A DNA stretch of 5,308 bases from Candidatus Fibrimonadales bacterium. Lineage in GTDB: Bacteria; Fibrobacterota; Fibrobacteria; Fibrobacterales; Fibrobacteraceae. Below the pieces are notes generated by a model. That model was not told where the DNA came from, ran no database searches, and saw nothing but the letters and a program-made list of their open reading frames with translations. Location of the stretch: the NCBI GenBank assembly GCA_009777135.1, contig WRMM01000168.1, positions 1-5,308 on the forward strand, read 5' to 3'. A program made the translations under genes and the position numbers. Positions 1 to 4,859 of the stretch are shown here, in pieces. Each line of letters begins with the position of its first letter. The first letter of the stretch is position 1.

Positions 1-335
1 TCATTAATTTCCAGAATATCAATAATTCCTTTTTCAAAACAGGATTTTAAAATTAAATCTCTTTTAATGCAGTTTCCAAAAGAATAGCCTGCGTATTTAA
101 GTATTTCTTCTGCCTCTTCCAGCGAACTTTCAAGCGCAAATGCAAGCTTGAACACAGTATCTTTCTGCGGAATTACGCCGTTGAATATACTAGAAAAAAC
201 CTGCTTTGAAACGTATGCTTTTTTGTAAATTTTCGAAATTTTCTGCTTTTTTCCATTTTTCTTATCTAAAGCCTCTTTTGCATCCATTAAAACGCTATAA
301 AATGTTTTTTTATTTTCTAGAAAAATACCTGACAT
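1..335 (-). CDS. XRE/Cro-like HTH protein, 3' end beyond the left edge (partial)
   Basis: The minus-strand frame opens with ATG at 333-335 and stays open to the window edge, giving about 111 residues. The first 40 or so residues are Lys-rich. A helix-turn-helix region follows at about residues 34-60 (SKIYKKAYVSKQVFSSIFNG), then a helical part (LAFALESSLEEAEEILKYAG) and FEKGIIDILEIN. This order matches the small HTH domain found alone, or at the C-terminus of macro-domain proteins, in many Clostridia. The family pattern is: a YKKAnidrklFSkI-type recognition region, an ALaL-L-eea-elL--AGY helix and a GI-DI-EIN ending. By that comparison only a few residues are missing. The role is probably DNA binding, but the target is unknown. 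AAAGG lies 4 nt before the ATG and supports this start. The gene is divergent from the SGNH lipoprotein gene. The family match is from memory of its motifs, not a search. Confidence 0.75.
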   Translation of the reverse strand, partial: MSGIFLENKKTFYSVLMDAKEALDKKNGKKQKISKIYKKAYVSKQVFSSIFNGVIPQKDTVFKLAFALESSLEEAEEILKYAGYSFGNCIKRDLILKSCFEKGIIDILEIN

Positions 336-338
336 AAA

Positions 339-362
339 ACCTTTATTAAGATCAATAAAGGT
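339..362 (-). promoter_or_regulatory. Inverted repeat covering the RBS of the HTH gene
   Basis: ACCTTTATT (339-347) and AATAAAGGT (354-362) are perfect 9-bp arms around a 6-nt spacer, AAGATC. The element ends 3 bp before the HTH start codon. The arm nearest the ATG contains AAAGG, the only Shine-Dalgarno-like sequence for that gene. It could be an operator for self-repression by the HTH protein, or an mRNA hairpin that hides the RBS. It lacks the GC-rich stem and T-tract of an intrinsic terminator. Confidence 0.55.
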
Positions 363-603
363 ATTTTAGAAATAAAACCTCTAAAAAGGGTAAATTCAGA
401 ATTGACTTTTCAGTTATTTATTTGCCTTCTTCCGCAAAAGCATTGCCAAAGAAAAGCAGACAAAATATTCTTAAATATAAATAAATTTTCCGCTTTTGTC
501 AAGTATTTGTTACCAAATTTGTTAAACATTTTTCACAATTAGCCCTAAATTAGGCTCAATCCATGGCTAATATCTTATAAAATATAATTTTTATTTTATT
601 ATT
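363..603. other. Divergent intergenic region between the HTH and SGNH genes
   Basis: This 241-bp AT-rich stretch must hold the promoters of both divergent genes. No open frame in it is convincing. Visible items are an imperfect palindrome at 541-556 (AGCCCTAAATTAGGCT, one extra C in the left arm), a second match to the left arm at 565-571 (ATTAGCC at 538-544 pairs with GGCTAAT), and a TATAAT hexamer at 583-588, 15 nt before the SGNH ATG. No good -35 box sits 17 bp upstream of that hexamer. TTGTCA at 496-501 lacks a matching -10. The palindromes could be an operator for the SGNH gene. Confidence 0.35.
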
Positions 604-1350
604 ATGAAACTTTTTTTGAAATTTAGTATTGCGTTGGCAATGTTTTTGGCATTGCTGGTTACTGGTTGCTCAGACGGGGGCGATGATTACAATGGCAAAA
701 CAATTGTTTGCTTTGGAAACAGCTTAACAATAGGCTATGGCGCAGGCAGTCCAAGCAAGCATATTGATGAGAGCAAGTCATATCCAGCGCATCTTGAAAA
801 AAAAGTCAATATTCCCGTTGTTAATTTGGGCAAGAACGGACTTTCCGCTGAGCAGGCGGTTGACAGCATCAAAAAGCACCGCAAAGAATTAAATACCGCA
901 GAAATTGTAATTATTGAATTAGGCGCAAATGATTTAATTGACAGGGCGCTTGCTTCGTTCTTCAACGCAAACGCTAGAATTGACTATGATTTTGTTGAGG
1001 AAAAAGTTGAAAGAAGTTTTGAAGCGATTTTGGATTATATAGAAAATTTGGGCGACAAACGTAAAATTTATTTGGCAAAATTCTACAATGAAGAGGTTGC
1101 TGATGACTTGTTTGATGATTTTCCTGAATTTAAATTTGCTTATAAAGAATACGAAGATATGTTTGAAAGGCTAAAAGAAAAATATAATGTTGAAATTATC
1201 GATAATATTTGGGACGGAGTTTGGGGCGAGCATATGTATGAATTTGACTTTATTCCAATTCATCCTAATGCCAAGGGATATGAGATAATGGCAGACAATT
1301 ATTTTAAAGCAATGAAAAATTTTCTTGAAGAAAATAATTTGCTGAGGTGA
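604..1350 (+). CDS. SGNH/GDSL-family hydrolase, predicted lipoprotein
   Basis: This 248-aa protein starts with a signal peptide: MKLFLKF, a hydrophobic core, then the lipobox VTG-C with Cys22 as the expected lipidated residue. It should be exported and membrane-anchored. SGNH blocks are visible. Block I is FGNSLT (37-42) with nucleophile Ser40, in the common GNS variant of GDS. Block II is around Gly76 (NLGKNG). Block III is LGAND (106-110) with Asn109. Block V is IHPNAKGY with His220. The family normally has Asp three residues before this His (DxxH), but here that position is Ile217, and the nearest Asp is 215. Related enzymes are esterases, lysophospholipases or polysaccharide deacetylases, and the substrate here cannot be told. 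ATG at 604 is chosen because it gives the full signal peptide. No Shine-Dalgarno sequence is visible upstream. The ending after HPNAKGY is complete, so the gene is not truncated. Confidence 0.88.
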   Translation: MKLFLKFSIALAMFLALLVTGCSDGGDDYNGKTIVCFGNSLTIGYGAGSPSKHIDESKSYPAHLEKKVNIPVVNLGKNGLSAEQAVDSIKKHRKELNTAEIVIIELGANDLIDRALASFFNANARIDYDFVEEKVERSFEAILDYIENLGDKRKIYLAKFYNEEVADDLFDDFPEFKFAYKEYEDMFERLKEKYNVEIIDNIWDGVWGEHMYEFDFIPIHPNAKGYEIMADNYFKAMKNFLEENNLLR

Positions 1351-1359
1351 TTGCTGTAA

Positions 1360-1485
1360 TTGCTATTAAGAAGGGAATTTTATAATATTTTTGAGCTTAT
1401 CAGAAAATCTTATTTTGTTTACCACATCGAAAGAGAACAAAATATGATAGATGACATAAATGAATATATCCGCCTTCAAGAATAG
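1360..1485 (+). other. Small unrecognised open frame, possible gene remnant
   Basis: A 41-codon frame runs from TTG at 1360 to TAG at 1483-1485, in the same frame as the SGNH gene and one stop codon (1357-1359) after it. It reads REFYNIFELIRKSYFVYHIE and then an EYIRLQE ending, with a balanced amphipathic composition that looks more protein-like than random AT-rich sequence. There is no ATG until late, and AGAAGG at 1369-1374 lies inside the frame rather than before a start. KSYFVYH followed by DINEYI loosely recalls the C-terminal part of IS3-type transposases, but the resemblance is too weak to name it. It may be a decayed fragment or chance. Confidence 0.2.
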
Positions 1486-1501
1486 ACCTTAACCCCATGC
1501 C

Positions 1502-1527
1502 TAAAACAATGAAAAAAGCGCAAAAAC
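1502..1527. repeat. Upstream copy of an imperfect direct repeat flanking the ATPase gene
   Basis: TAAAACAATGAAAA, two further bases, then GCGCAAAAAC. The copy at 2814-2840 has the same sequence with one inserted G and two substitutions (24 of 27 aligned positions identical). The two copies bracket the ATPase gene and its palindromic operators. This may mark a cassette boundary or be an AT-rich coincidence. Confidence 0.4.
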
Positions 1528-1545
1528 TTTATCATACATGATAAA
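1528..1545. promoter_or_regulatory. Palindromic operator-like site 1 upstream of the ATPase gene
   Basis: TTTATCATACATGATAAA has perfect 8-bp arms around AC. It is identical at 16 of 18 positions to the site at 1568-1585, and the two start exactly 40 bp apart. That spacing puts them on about the same face of the helix, as expected for two dimers of one regulator. The regulator is not identified. Confidence 0.6.
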
Positions 1546-1567
1546 AACTGTCAAAATTCATGCTTTT

Positions 1568-1585
1568 TTTATCATATAAGATAAA
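1568..1585. promoter_or_regulatory. Palindromic operator-like site 2 upstream of the ATPase gene
   Basis: TTTATCATATAAGATAAA keeps the outer TTTATC/GATAAA arms of site 1 and differs from it at positions 10 and 12. It ends 40 bp before the ATPase start codon and 27 bp before the TATATT hexamer, so a bound protein would sit over the -35 region. Confidence 0.55.
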
Positions 1586-1612
1586 TTTCTGCCGCAAAGC
1601 CTATTTTTTTTG

Positions 1613-1618
1613 TATATT
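1613..1618 (+). promoter_or_regulatory. Candidate -10 element of the ATPase gene
   Basis: TATATT lies 7 nt before the ATG at 1626. Transcription started from it would begin at or next to the start codon, giving a leaderless mRNA. This fits the absence of any Shine-Dalgarno sequence. There is no convincing -35 box at 17 bp; TTCTGC at 1588-1593 is a weak candidate. Confidence 0.3.
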
Positions 1619-1625
1619 AACGCTT

Positions 1626-2816
1626 ATGGTAAAGCGCGAGAAATATCTAAAAAGAATCAGACCTTTCTATGATGATGATTTGGTAAAGGTTTTGGTTGGC
1701 ATTAGGCGTGCCGGCAAATCGGTTTTGCTTGGGCAGATAGTAGAGGAATTGCTGGAAAAAACGGATAGGGAGCATATTATAAAACTTGATTTTGAATTTT
1801 TGGAGCATTCAGAGCTGCGAGACAAAAACAAACTCAATGAGTATATTGAAAGCAAAATCAAGGATAATGGCAAATATTATATCTTGATAGACGAGGTCCA
1901 AGAAGTAAACGAGTATGAATTGGTTGTCAATTCTTTAAGGGCAAAGCACAAGGCAAGCATTTTCATTACCGGCAGCAACGCCCATTTGCTTTCCGGCGAA
2001 CTGGCAACTTATTTATCTGGAAGATATTTGCAGTTCTACATAGCTCCTTTTTCTTTTTCTGAGATTTGCGAATTTAAAGAGGGAGATCGCTACGAAATAT
2101 TCAATGATTACTTGGTTTATGGCGGTTTGCCGCAGCGCTTTGATTATGGCGATGATGCTTCAAAAATAAAAAAGTATTTGCACGATGTCTATAATTCCAT
2201 AGTTTTGCGCGATATTATCCACAGGTCAAAAATCAGCAATGAAGATTTGTTGAATAGAATCATAATGTACCTTGTAGAGAATACGGGCTGCATTTTTTCC
2301 GCAAATAAAATCATAAACTTTGTTAACTCGCAAAGGCGAGAAATATCGCCTAACACGGTTTATAATTATTTGGCGGTAATAATGAAATCCTTGCTTTTCA
2401 GCAAAGTTGAGCGATATGATATTAAGGGAAAGCAAGTTTTGGAAACATTGGAAAAATATTACATAGCGGATTTGGGCTTGCTGCAAGTTAGAGGCGGAGT
2501 TGGGGCTTTTAACTACGGCGCCAGGTTTGAAACCGTTATTTACAACGAGCTTTTGAGCCGGGATTATCAGGTTTTTATAGGCAAGAACAAAGAAAAGGAA
2601 GTTGATTTTATTGCAACAAAGGATAATGTCAAAAAATATATCCAAGCTTCGTACAAGCTGGACAGCGATAGCGCCATTGAGCGGGAGTTTGGCGTTTTTG
2701 AGAATATCAGGGATAATTTTGAAAAAATAGTTGTTTCTATGGATAAAATTGATTTTAGCAGAAACGGGATTAAGCACGTGAATGCGATTGATTTTTTGCT
2801 TGAGGATTCAAAGTAA
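1626..2816 (+). CDS. AAA_14-type ATPase with C-terminal DUF4143 domain
   Basis: This 396-aa protein belongs to the widespread AAA_14/DUF4143 family, whose cellular role is not established. The family's usual N-terminus (KREKYLKRIRPFYDDDLVKV) begins here. The Walker A loop is GIRRAGKS (25-32), with Lys31 and Ser32. Walker B is YYILIDE (84-90), with Asp89 and Glu90. The conserved ITGSNAHLLSGELATYLSGR stretch follows at 114-133. The DUF4143 half starts near residue 195. It contains YYIADLGL (278-285), GARFETVIYNEL (298-309), EVDFIA (325-330) and YIQASY (338-343). The last motifs resemble a PD-(D/E)XK nuclease-like fold with the Lys replaced, so it may not cut. The frame is open from ATG 1560, but those 22 extra residues do not resemble the family and would overlap operator site 2. 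I therefore start at 1626. Length is normal for the family. Two palindromes upstream suggest specific control. The next gene is convergent. Confidence 0.9.
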   Translation: MVKREKYLKRIRPFYDDDLVKVLVGIRRAGKSVLLGQIVEELLEKTDREHIIKLDFEFLEHSELRDKNKLNEYIESKIKDNGKYYILIDEVQEVNEYELVVNSLRAKHKASIFITGSNAHLLSGELATYLSGRYLQFYIAPFSFSEICEFKEGDRYEIFNDYLVYGGLPQRFDYGDDASKIKKYLHDVYNSIVLRDIIHRSKISNEDLLNRIIMYLVENTGCIFSANKIINFVNSQRREISPNTVYNYLAVIMKSLLFSKVERYDIKGKQVLETLEKYYIADLGLLQVRGGVGAFNYGARFETVIYNELLSRDYQVFIGKNKEKEVDFIATKDNVKKYIQASYKLDSDSAIEREFGVFENIRDNFEKIVVSMDKIDFSRNGIKHVNAIDFLLEDSK

Positions 2817-2840
2817 AAGCAATGAAAATCGCGCAAAAAC
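2814..2840. repeat. Downstream copy of the direct repeat flanking the ATPase gene
   Basis: TAAAAGCAATGAAAA, two further bases, then GCGCAAAAAC. It begins with the ATPase stop codon and matches 1502-1527 apart from one inserted G and two substitutions. A shorter relative, CAAAAGCAATGAAA, occurs at 3568-3581. The rest of the 70-bp gap to vapC has no recognisable terminator. Confidence 0.4.
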
Positions 2841-2886
2841 ATGTTTCGTCCAAAAATCTTCTGGCAAAAGCGCAAGGATAGCGGAG

Positions 2887-3312
2887 TTATGGTAAATTCA
2901 AATTCCAAGGATTTATCAAATCTAATTCTCTTATGTCTTCAAAATCTTTGGTATTTCTTGTAAGCAAAGTTGCTTTATAAGTTATCGCTGTAGCTGCTAT
3001 TAAAGAATCTATAACTGGCAATGTTCTTTTATTTTCTGCGCATAACTTTCCCCAGGTAACCATAATATCAAAATTTATCGGTATAATTCTGTCTGAAAAC
3101 CACAAAGGCAATTTATTGTGCAGCCATAGTGATATTTCAAGTTTCTTTTGCGGTTCAGCCAGTTTTCGCACGCCCATTTCTATTTCTCCAATGGATATAA
3201 CGCTCAAGTATAAATCGCTTGGCTCTATTTTTTCAATTGTGTTTTTTACAGCTAAATTGCAAGCTTTTTTTCTGAGTTCAGAAATGACATTTGTATCTAA
3301 TAAGTATTTCAT
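2887..3312 (-). CDS. vapC: VapC-type PIN-domain toxin (endoribonuclease)
   Basis: This 141-aa protein is of normal VapC length. PIN-domain toxins cut RNA, often tRNA, using metal ions bound by acidic residues. The expected acids are present: Asp6 in LLDTNVISE, with Glu12 in the same motif; Glu43 in SIGEIEMG; Asp102 in PVIDSLIAATA; and Asp123 in TRNTKDF. The INPW near the C-terminus is also typical. Nothing suggests the toxin is inactive. Its ATG lies inside the antitoxin's last codons (a 4-nt ATGA overlap), so translation is coupled and the antitoxin is made first. The gene converges with the ATPase gene. The sequence cannot tell which RNA it cuts. Confidence 0.9.
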   Translation of the reverse strand: MKYLLDTNVISELRKKACNLAVKNTIEKIEPSDLYLSVISIGEIEMGVRKLAEPQKKLEISLWLHNKLPLWFSDRIIPINFDIMVTWGKLCAENKRTLPVIDSLIAATAITYKATLLTRNTKDFEDIRELDLINPWNLNLP

Positions 3313-3506
3313 AAGTCAATATCTCGCATGGTTGCAGATGTATTTCTAGAAATACGAAGTTTCGCATCAGACAGAGGCGATGAACTTAAAAAATCATGGA
3401 GGCTTTGTTTTGATTTTGCCAAGCTACGGTATTTCTGTATTGAAACAATAACCGCAACAGGCTCGCTGAACTTTGTTTTTGCTTCTTGTAATTGCCATTG
3501 CTGCAT
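3309..3506 (-). CDS. vapB: Phd/YefM-type antitoxin of the VapC toxin, internally shortened
   Basis: This 65-aa protein begins MQQWQLQEAKTKFSE, the usual opening of Phd/YefM antitoxins paired with VapC toxins. It continues directly into PVAVIVSIQKYRSL, the family's beta-strand and helix that normally come about 18-20 residues later. The usual middle part (a helix and the GPQ-IT--G--like segment) is absent, and the frame is kept across the joint at about residues 15/16. The C-terminal toxin-binding tail is present: SLHDFLSSSPLSDAKLRISR and RDIDL at the end. The antitoxin would normally bind VapC through this tail and repress its own operon through the N-terminal part. With the N-terminal fold damaged, DNA binding may be lost while neutralisation may remain. 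ATG 3506 fits the family start; only a weak GAG, 5 nt upstream, resembles an RBS. The family name rests on recalled motifs. Confidence 0.8.
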   Translation of the reverse strand: MQQWQLQEAKTKFSEPVAVIVSIQKYRSLAKSKQSLHDFLSSSPLSDAKLRISRNTSATMRDIDL

Positions 3507-3518
3507 AAAAACTCATAT

Positions 3519-3535
3519 AACTAGTCTGTCTAGTT
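3519..3535. promoter_or_regulatory. Palindrome at the vapBC promoter, probable operator
   Basis: AACTAG and CTAGTT are perfect 6-bp arms around TCTGT. The element ends 13 bp upstream of the antitoxin start. On the minus strand a TTATAT hexamer overlaps its downstream edge and could be the -10 box. TA operons are usually repressed by their own complex at such a site. Confidence 0.5.
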
Positions 3536-3619
3536 AGAATATAATAAAATAAACCCTCCACCCCAAGCAAAAGCAATGAAATTTATTATATTGAACGTGA
3601 AGAAGATAGGCTATATCAA

Positions 3620-3642
3620 CTATAGTAAACGCTGATTAATTC
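3620..3642 (+). repeat. Left terminal inverted repeat of the IS
   Basis: It begins CTATAGTAAACGCTGATTAA and matches the inverted right end at 21 of 23 positions. Similarity continues only weakly into a T-rich stretch. Confidence 0.85.
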
Positions 3643-3723
3643 ATTTTGTTTTGAGATATTTTTGCTGAAAGCTTGCTTTTTTTCTTTTTTGGAATTTTTT
3701 TCTCACAAAGGCTTCACAAAGCG

Positions 3724-3741
3724 CTTAAATCAGCATTTTTA
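3724..3741 (-). repeat. Subterminal extra copy of the IS end sequence
   Basis: CTTAAATCAGCATTTTTA matches the right-end repeat (CTTAATCAGCATTTA) apart from one extra A and a late substitution. It lies about 100 bp inside the left end, inverted relative to the left repeat. It could be a second transposase-binding site or a relic of an earlier rearrangement of this end. A short near-tandem repeat, TCACAAAGGCT then TCACAAAGCGCT, lies just before it (3703-3725). Confidence 0.45.
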
Positions 3742-3763
3742 GACGGCTTGCTCCCTCTTTTTC

Positions 3764-3796
3764 CGCCCTTTCGGGCGATTTGGGCGCAATACGCCC
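3764..3796 (-). terminator. Two GC-rich hairpins just after the transposase stop codon
   Basis: On the minus strand the transposase stop is followed by GGGCG/CGCCC with a 5-nt loop (3782-3796), then CGCCC/GGGCG with a 4-nt loop (3764-3777). Outer bases CGATTT and AAATCG could lengthen the first stem around a bulge. No T-tract follows on the minus strand, so this is not a classic intrinsic terminator. Its place after the gene suggests it slows or ends read-through towards vapBC, or shields the element from outside transcription. Confidence 0.35.
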
Positions 3797-3798
3797 CG

Positions 3799-4800
3799 TC
3801 AAATCGTCAAAGGGCAGAAGCGGCGGCCCGCAATAGCAAGCATGTAAAGATTGGCGCTGGCATATGAAACCAAAAGCCTTGCCCTGTTCTTGAGAATGCC
3901 CTTGTAGGGCAGCTTCCTAAACTTGAAAATATTCTTGACGACATGAAACACATACTCCACTTTCTGCCTCGCGCTTATAATCCGCCGCTCGGCGCACCTA
4001 TCAAACTCCTCCGCAATATCGCTAAGCCCCTTCTTCTTCCAAGACGAAGGACGCTGGACTATGCGGTATTCGATGCCAGACAAATGAGGGTCGCCAACAA
4101 TTTCATCGCGCTTGTCCAAGCCGACATAGCCGCTGTCGCCAATGAAAAGCTCGTCGTCATCGCGCATAAGCTTGCCGGCAACGGTTATGTCGTGAACATT
4201 GGCGGGAGTGACCTCAACGCTGTGAACCAAGCCTGTCGCGGCATCAACGCCGATGTGGGACTTGGCACCGAAATGCCAGCTGCCGTGCTTTTTAGCGCTG
4301 GCCATCTCTGGGTCGCGCTCGCAGCTGGCGTTCCTGGTAGAATTGGGAGCCTCGTGAATAGTGGCATCAACTATAGTGCCCCCGCGCATTATCAAGCCGT
4401 TGCGCTCCATAAGCTCATTGACGAAAAACAGTATCTCGTCGCTAAGATAATTGTCGCTGAGAAGCTTGCGGAAGTTGCACAGAACAGTTGCATCGGGAAC
4501 GGGGACGGAAACGAAATCAACGCCCATGAAAGAGCTGAAAGCTTTGCTGTCGTATATGGCGTCTTCCAAGCCTTCGTCGCTGAGGGAAAACCAAACCTGG
4601 AGAAAGTACATGCGGAGAACAACTTTCAAAGGCGTGGCTGGGCGGCCCGTCTTGTTGTTGTAATAGTAGGGCTTGACTGAAGAAATCACGCGAGACCAGG
4701 GAACTATCTCGTTCATCTTGCGGAGAAAGTCCTCGCGGCGGGTCGTGCGTTTCTTGGTGGGCTGCTGCTCTAAAGCGGAAAAAGTAAGCTGTTTGTCCAT
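3799..4800 (-). CDS. IS5-family DDE transposase
   Basis: This 333-aa protein is full length for the group. The N-terminal part (about 35-115) is the DUF772-type region, with PYYYNNKTGRPATPLKVVLR and DATVLCNFRKLL. The catalytic DDE acids are Asp145 in GTIVDATIHEAPNSTRN, Asp222 in FIGDSGYVGLDKRDE, and Glu282. Glu282 sits in the R-3-E-6-K signature (Arg278, Glu282, Lys289), with Ile where the signature Tyr usually stands. WHFGAKSHIGVDAATGLVHS (175-194) is typical of IS5 transposases. The protein binds the terminal repeats and carries out cut-and-paste-type strand transfer. The frame is unbroken, so it may be active. Sampled G+C is about 53-62%, far above the neighbouring genes, which points to horizontal arrival. 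The ATG at 4800 has no Shine-Dalgarno sequence and follows a promoter-like element by 5 nt. Confidence 0.95.
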   Translation of the reverse strand: MDKQLTFSALEQQPTKKRTTRREDFLRKMNEIVPWSRVISSVKPYYYNNKTGRPATPLKVVLRMYFLQVWFSLSDEGLEDAIYDSKAFSSFMGVDFVSVPVPDATVLCNFRKLLSDNYLSDEILFFVNELMERNGLIMRGGTIVDATIHEAPNSTRNASCERDPEMASAKKHGSWHFGAKSHIGVDAATGLVHSVEVTPANVHDITVAGKLMRDDDELFIGDSGYVGLDKRDEIVGDPHLSGIEYRIVQRPSSWKKKGLSDIAEEFDRCAERRIISARQKVEYVFHVVKNIFKFRKLPYKGILKNRARLLVSYASANLYMLAIAGRRFCPLTI

Positions 4801-4805
4801 AAATG

Positions 4806-4836
4806 CAAATATAGCTTATTTATACAAAAAAGACAA
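4806..4836 (-). promoter_or_regulatory. Bacteroidota-like promoter of the transposase gene
   Basis: On the minus strand TTG (4834-4836), a 20-nt spacer and TATATTTG (4806-4813) fit the Bacteroidota consensus (TTG near -33, TAnnTTTG near -7). It lies inside the IS, so the element carries its own promoter. The TATATTTG ends only 5 nt before the ATG, so the transcript would have little or no leader. Confidence 0.4.
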
Positions 4837-4859
4837 GACTTAATCAGCATTTACTATAG
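4837..4859 (-). repeat. Right terminal inverted repeat of the IS
   Basis: Read on the minus strand it begins CTATAGTAAATGCTGATTAA, matching the left end at 21 of 23 positions. Its outer CTATAG supplies the last sense codon (CTA) and the stop (TAG) of the mazF gene. Confidence 0.85.

Larger units (their letters stand above)
3620..4859 (-). mobile_element. Complete IS5-family insertion sequence, about 1.24 kb
   Basis: The ends are matching 23-bp inverted repeats (3620-3642 and 4837-4859) with two mismatches. The element carries one DDE transposase gene (3799-4800) and is the usual size for IS5-group elements. CTATAG occurs at both outer ends and is itself a palindrome, so the boundary between element and target duplication cannot be read: a 2-, 4- or 6-bp duplication (TA, TATA or CTATAG) all fit. 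The transposase part is much richer in G+C than the flanks, whereas the 3620-3760 end is T-rich. It sits at the stop codon of mazF. Intact ends and an intact frame suggest recent insertion and possible activity. Confidence 0.85.

Noticed and set aside
1560..1625. Upstream ATG at 1560 as the ATPase start
   Set aside because: The added 22 residues do not resemble the family's N-terminus and would place coding sequence over an operator-like palindrome. The family start fits ATG 1626.
2226..2777. A 183-codon minus-strand open frame inside the ATPase gene
   Set aside because: It is antisense to the conserved DUF4143 region and has no recognisable domain.
2841..2960. Plus-strand frame beginning MFRPKIFWQKRKDSG after the ATPase gene
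   Set aside because: It is short and most of it is antisense to the vapC 3' end. There is no RBS and no recognised family.
3576..3635. Short plus-strand frame beginning MKFIILNVKKIGYIN that runs into the IS
   Set aside because: It has only 19 codons. Without the IS it would run antisense into mazF, so it is not a convincing interrupted gene.
3666..3690. AAAG-CTTG-CTTT followed by a T-rich run, resembling a plus-strand intrinsic terminator
   Set aside because: The stem is only 4 bp and no plus-strand gene lies upstream of it, so the T-run is probably just the AT-rich IS end.
4367..4378. 12-mer ATCAACTATAGT in the transposase gene identical to the left IS junction (3615-3626)
   Set aside because: One shared 12-mer is expected by chance in a window of this size, and there is no other sign of an insertion at the internal site.
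3943..4680. A 245-codon plus-strand open frame opposite the transposase gene
   Set aside because: It is the antisense shadow of a clear DDE transposase with all catalytic residues. Its own translation shows no family motifs.
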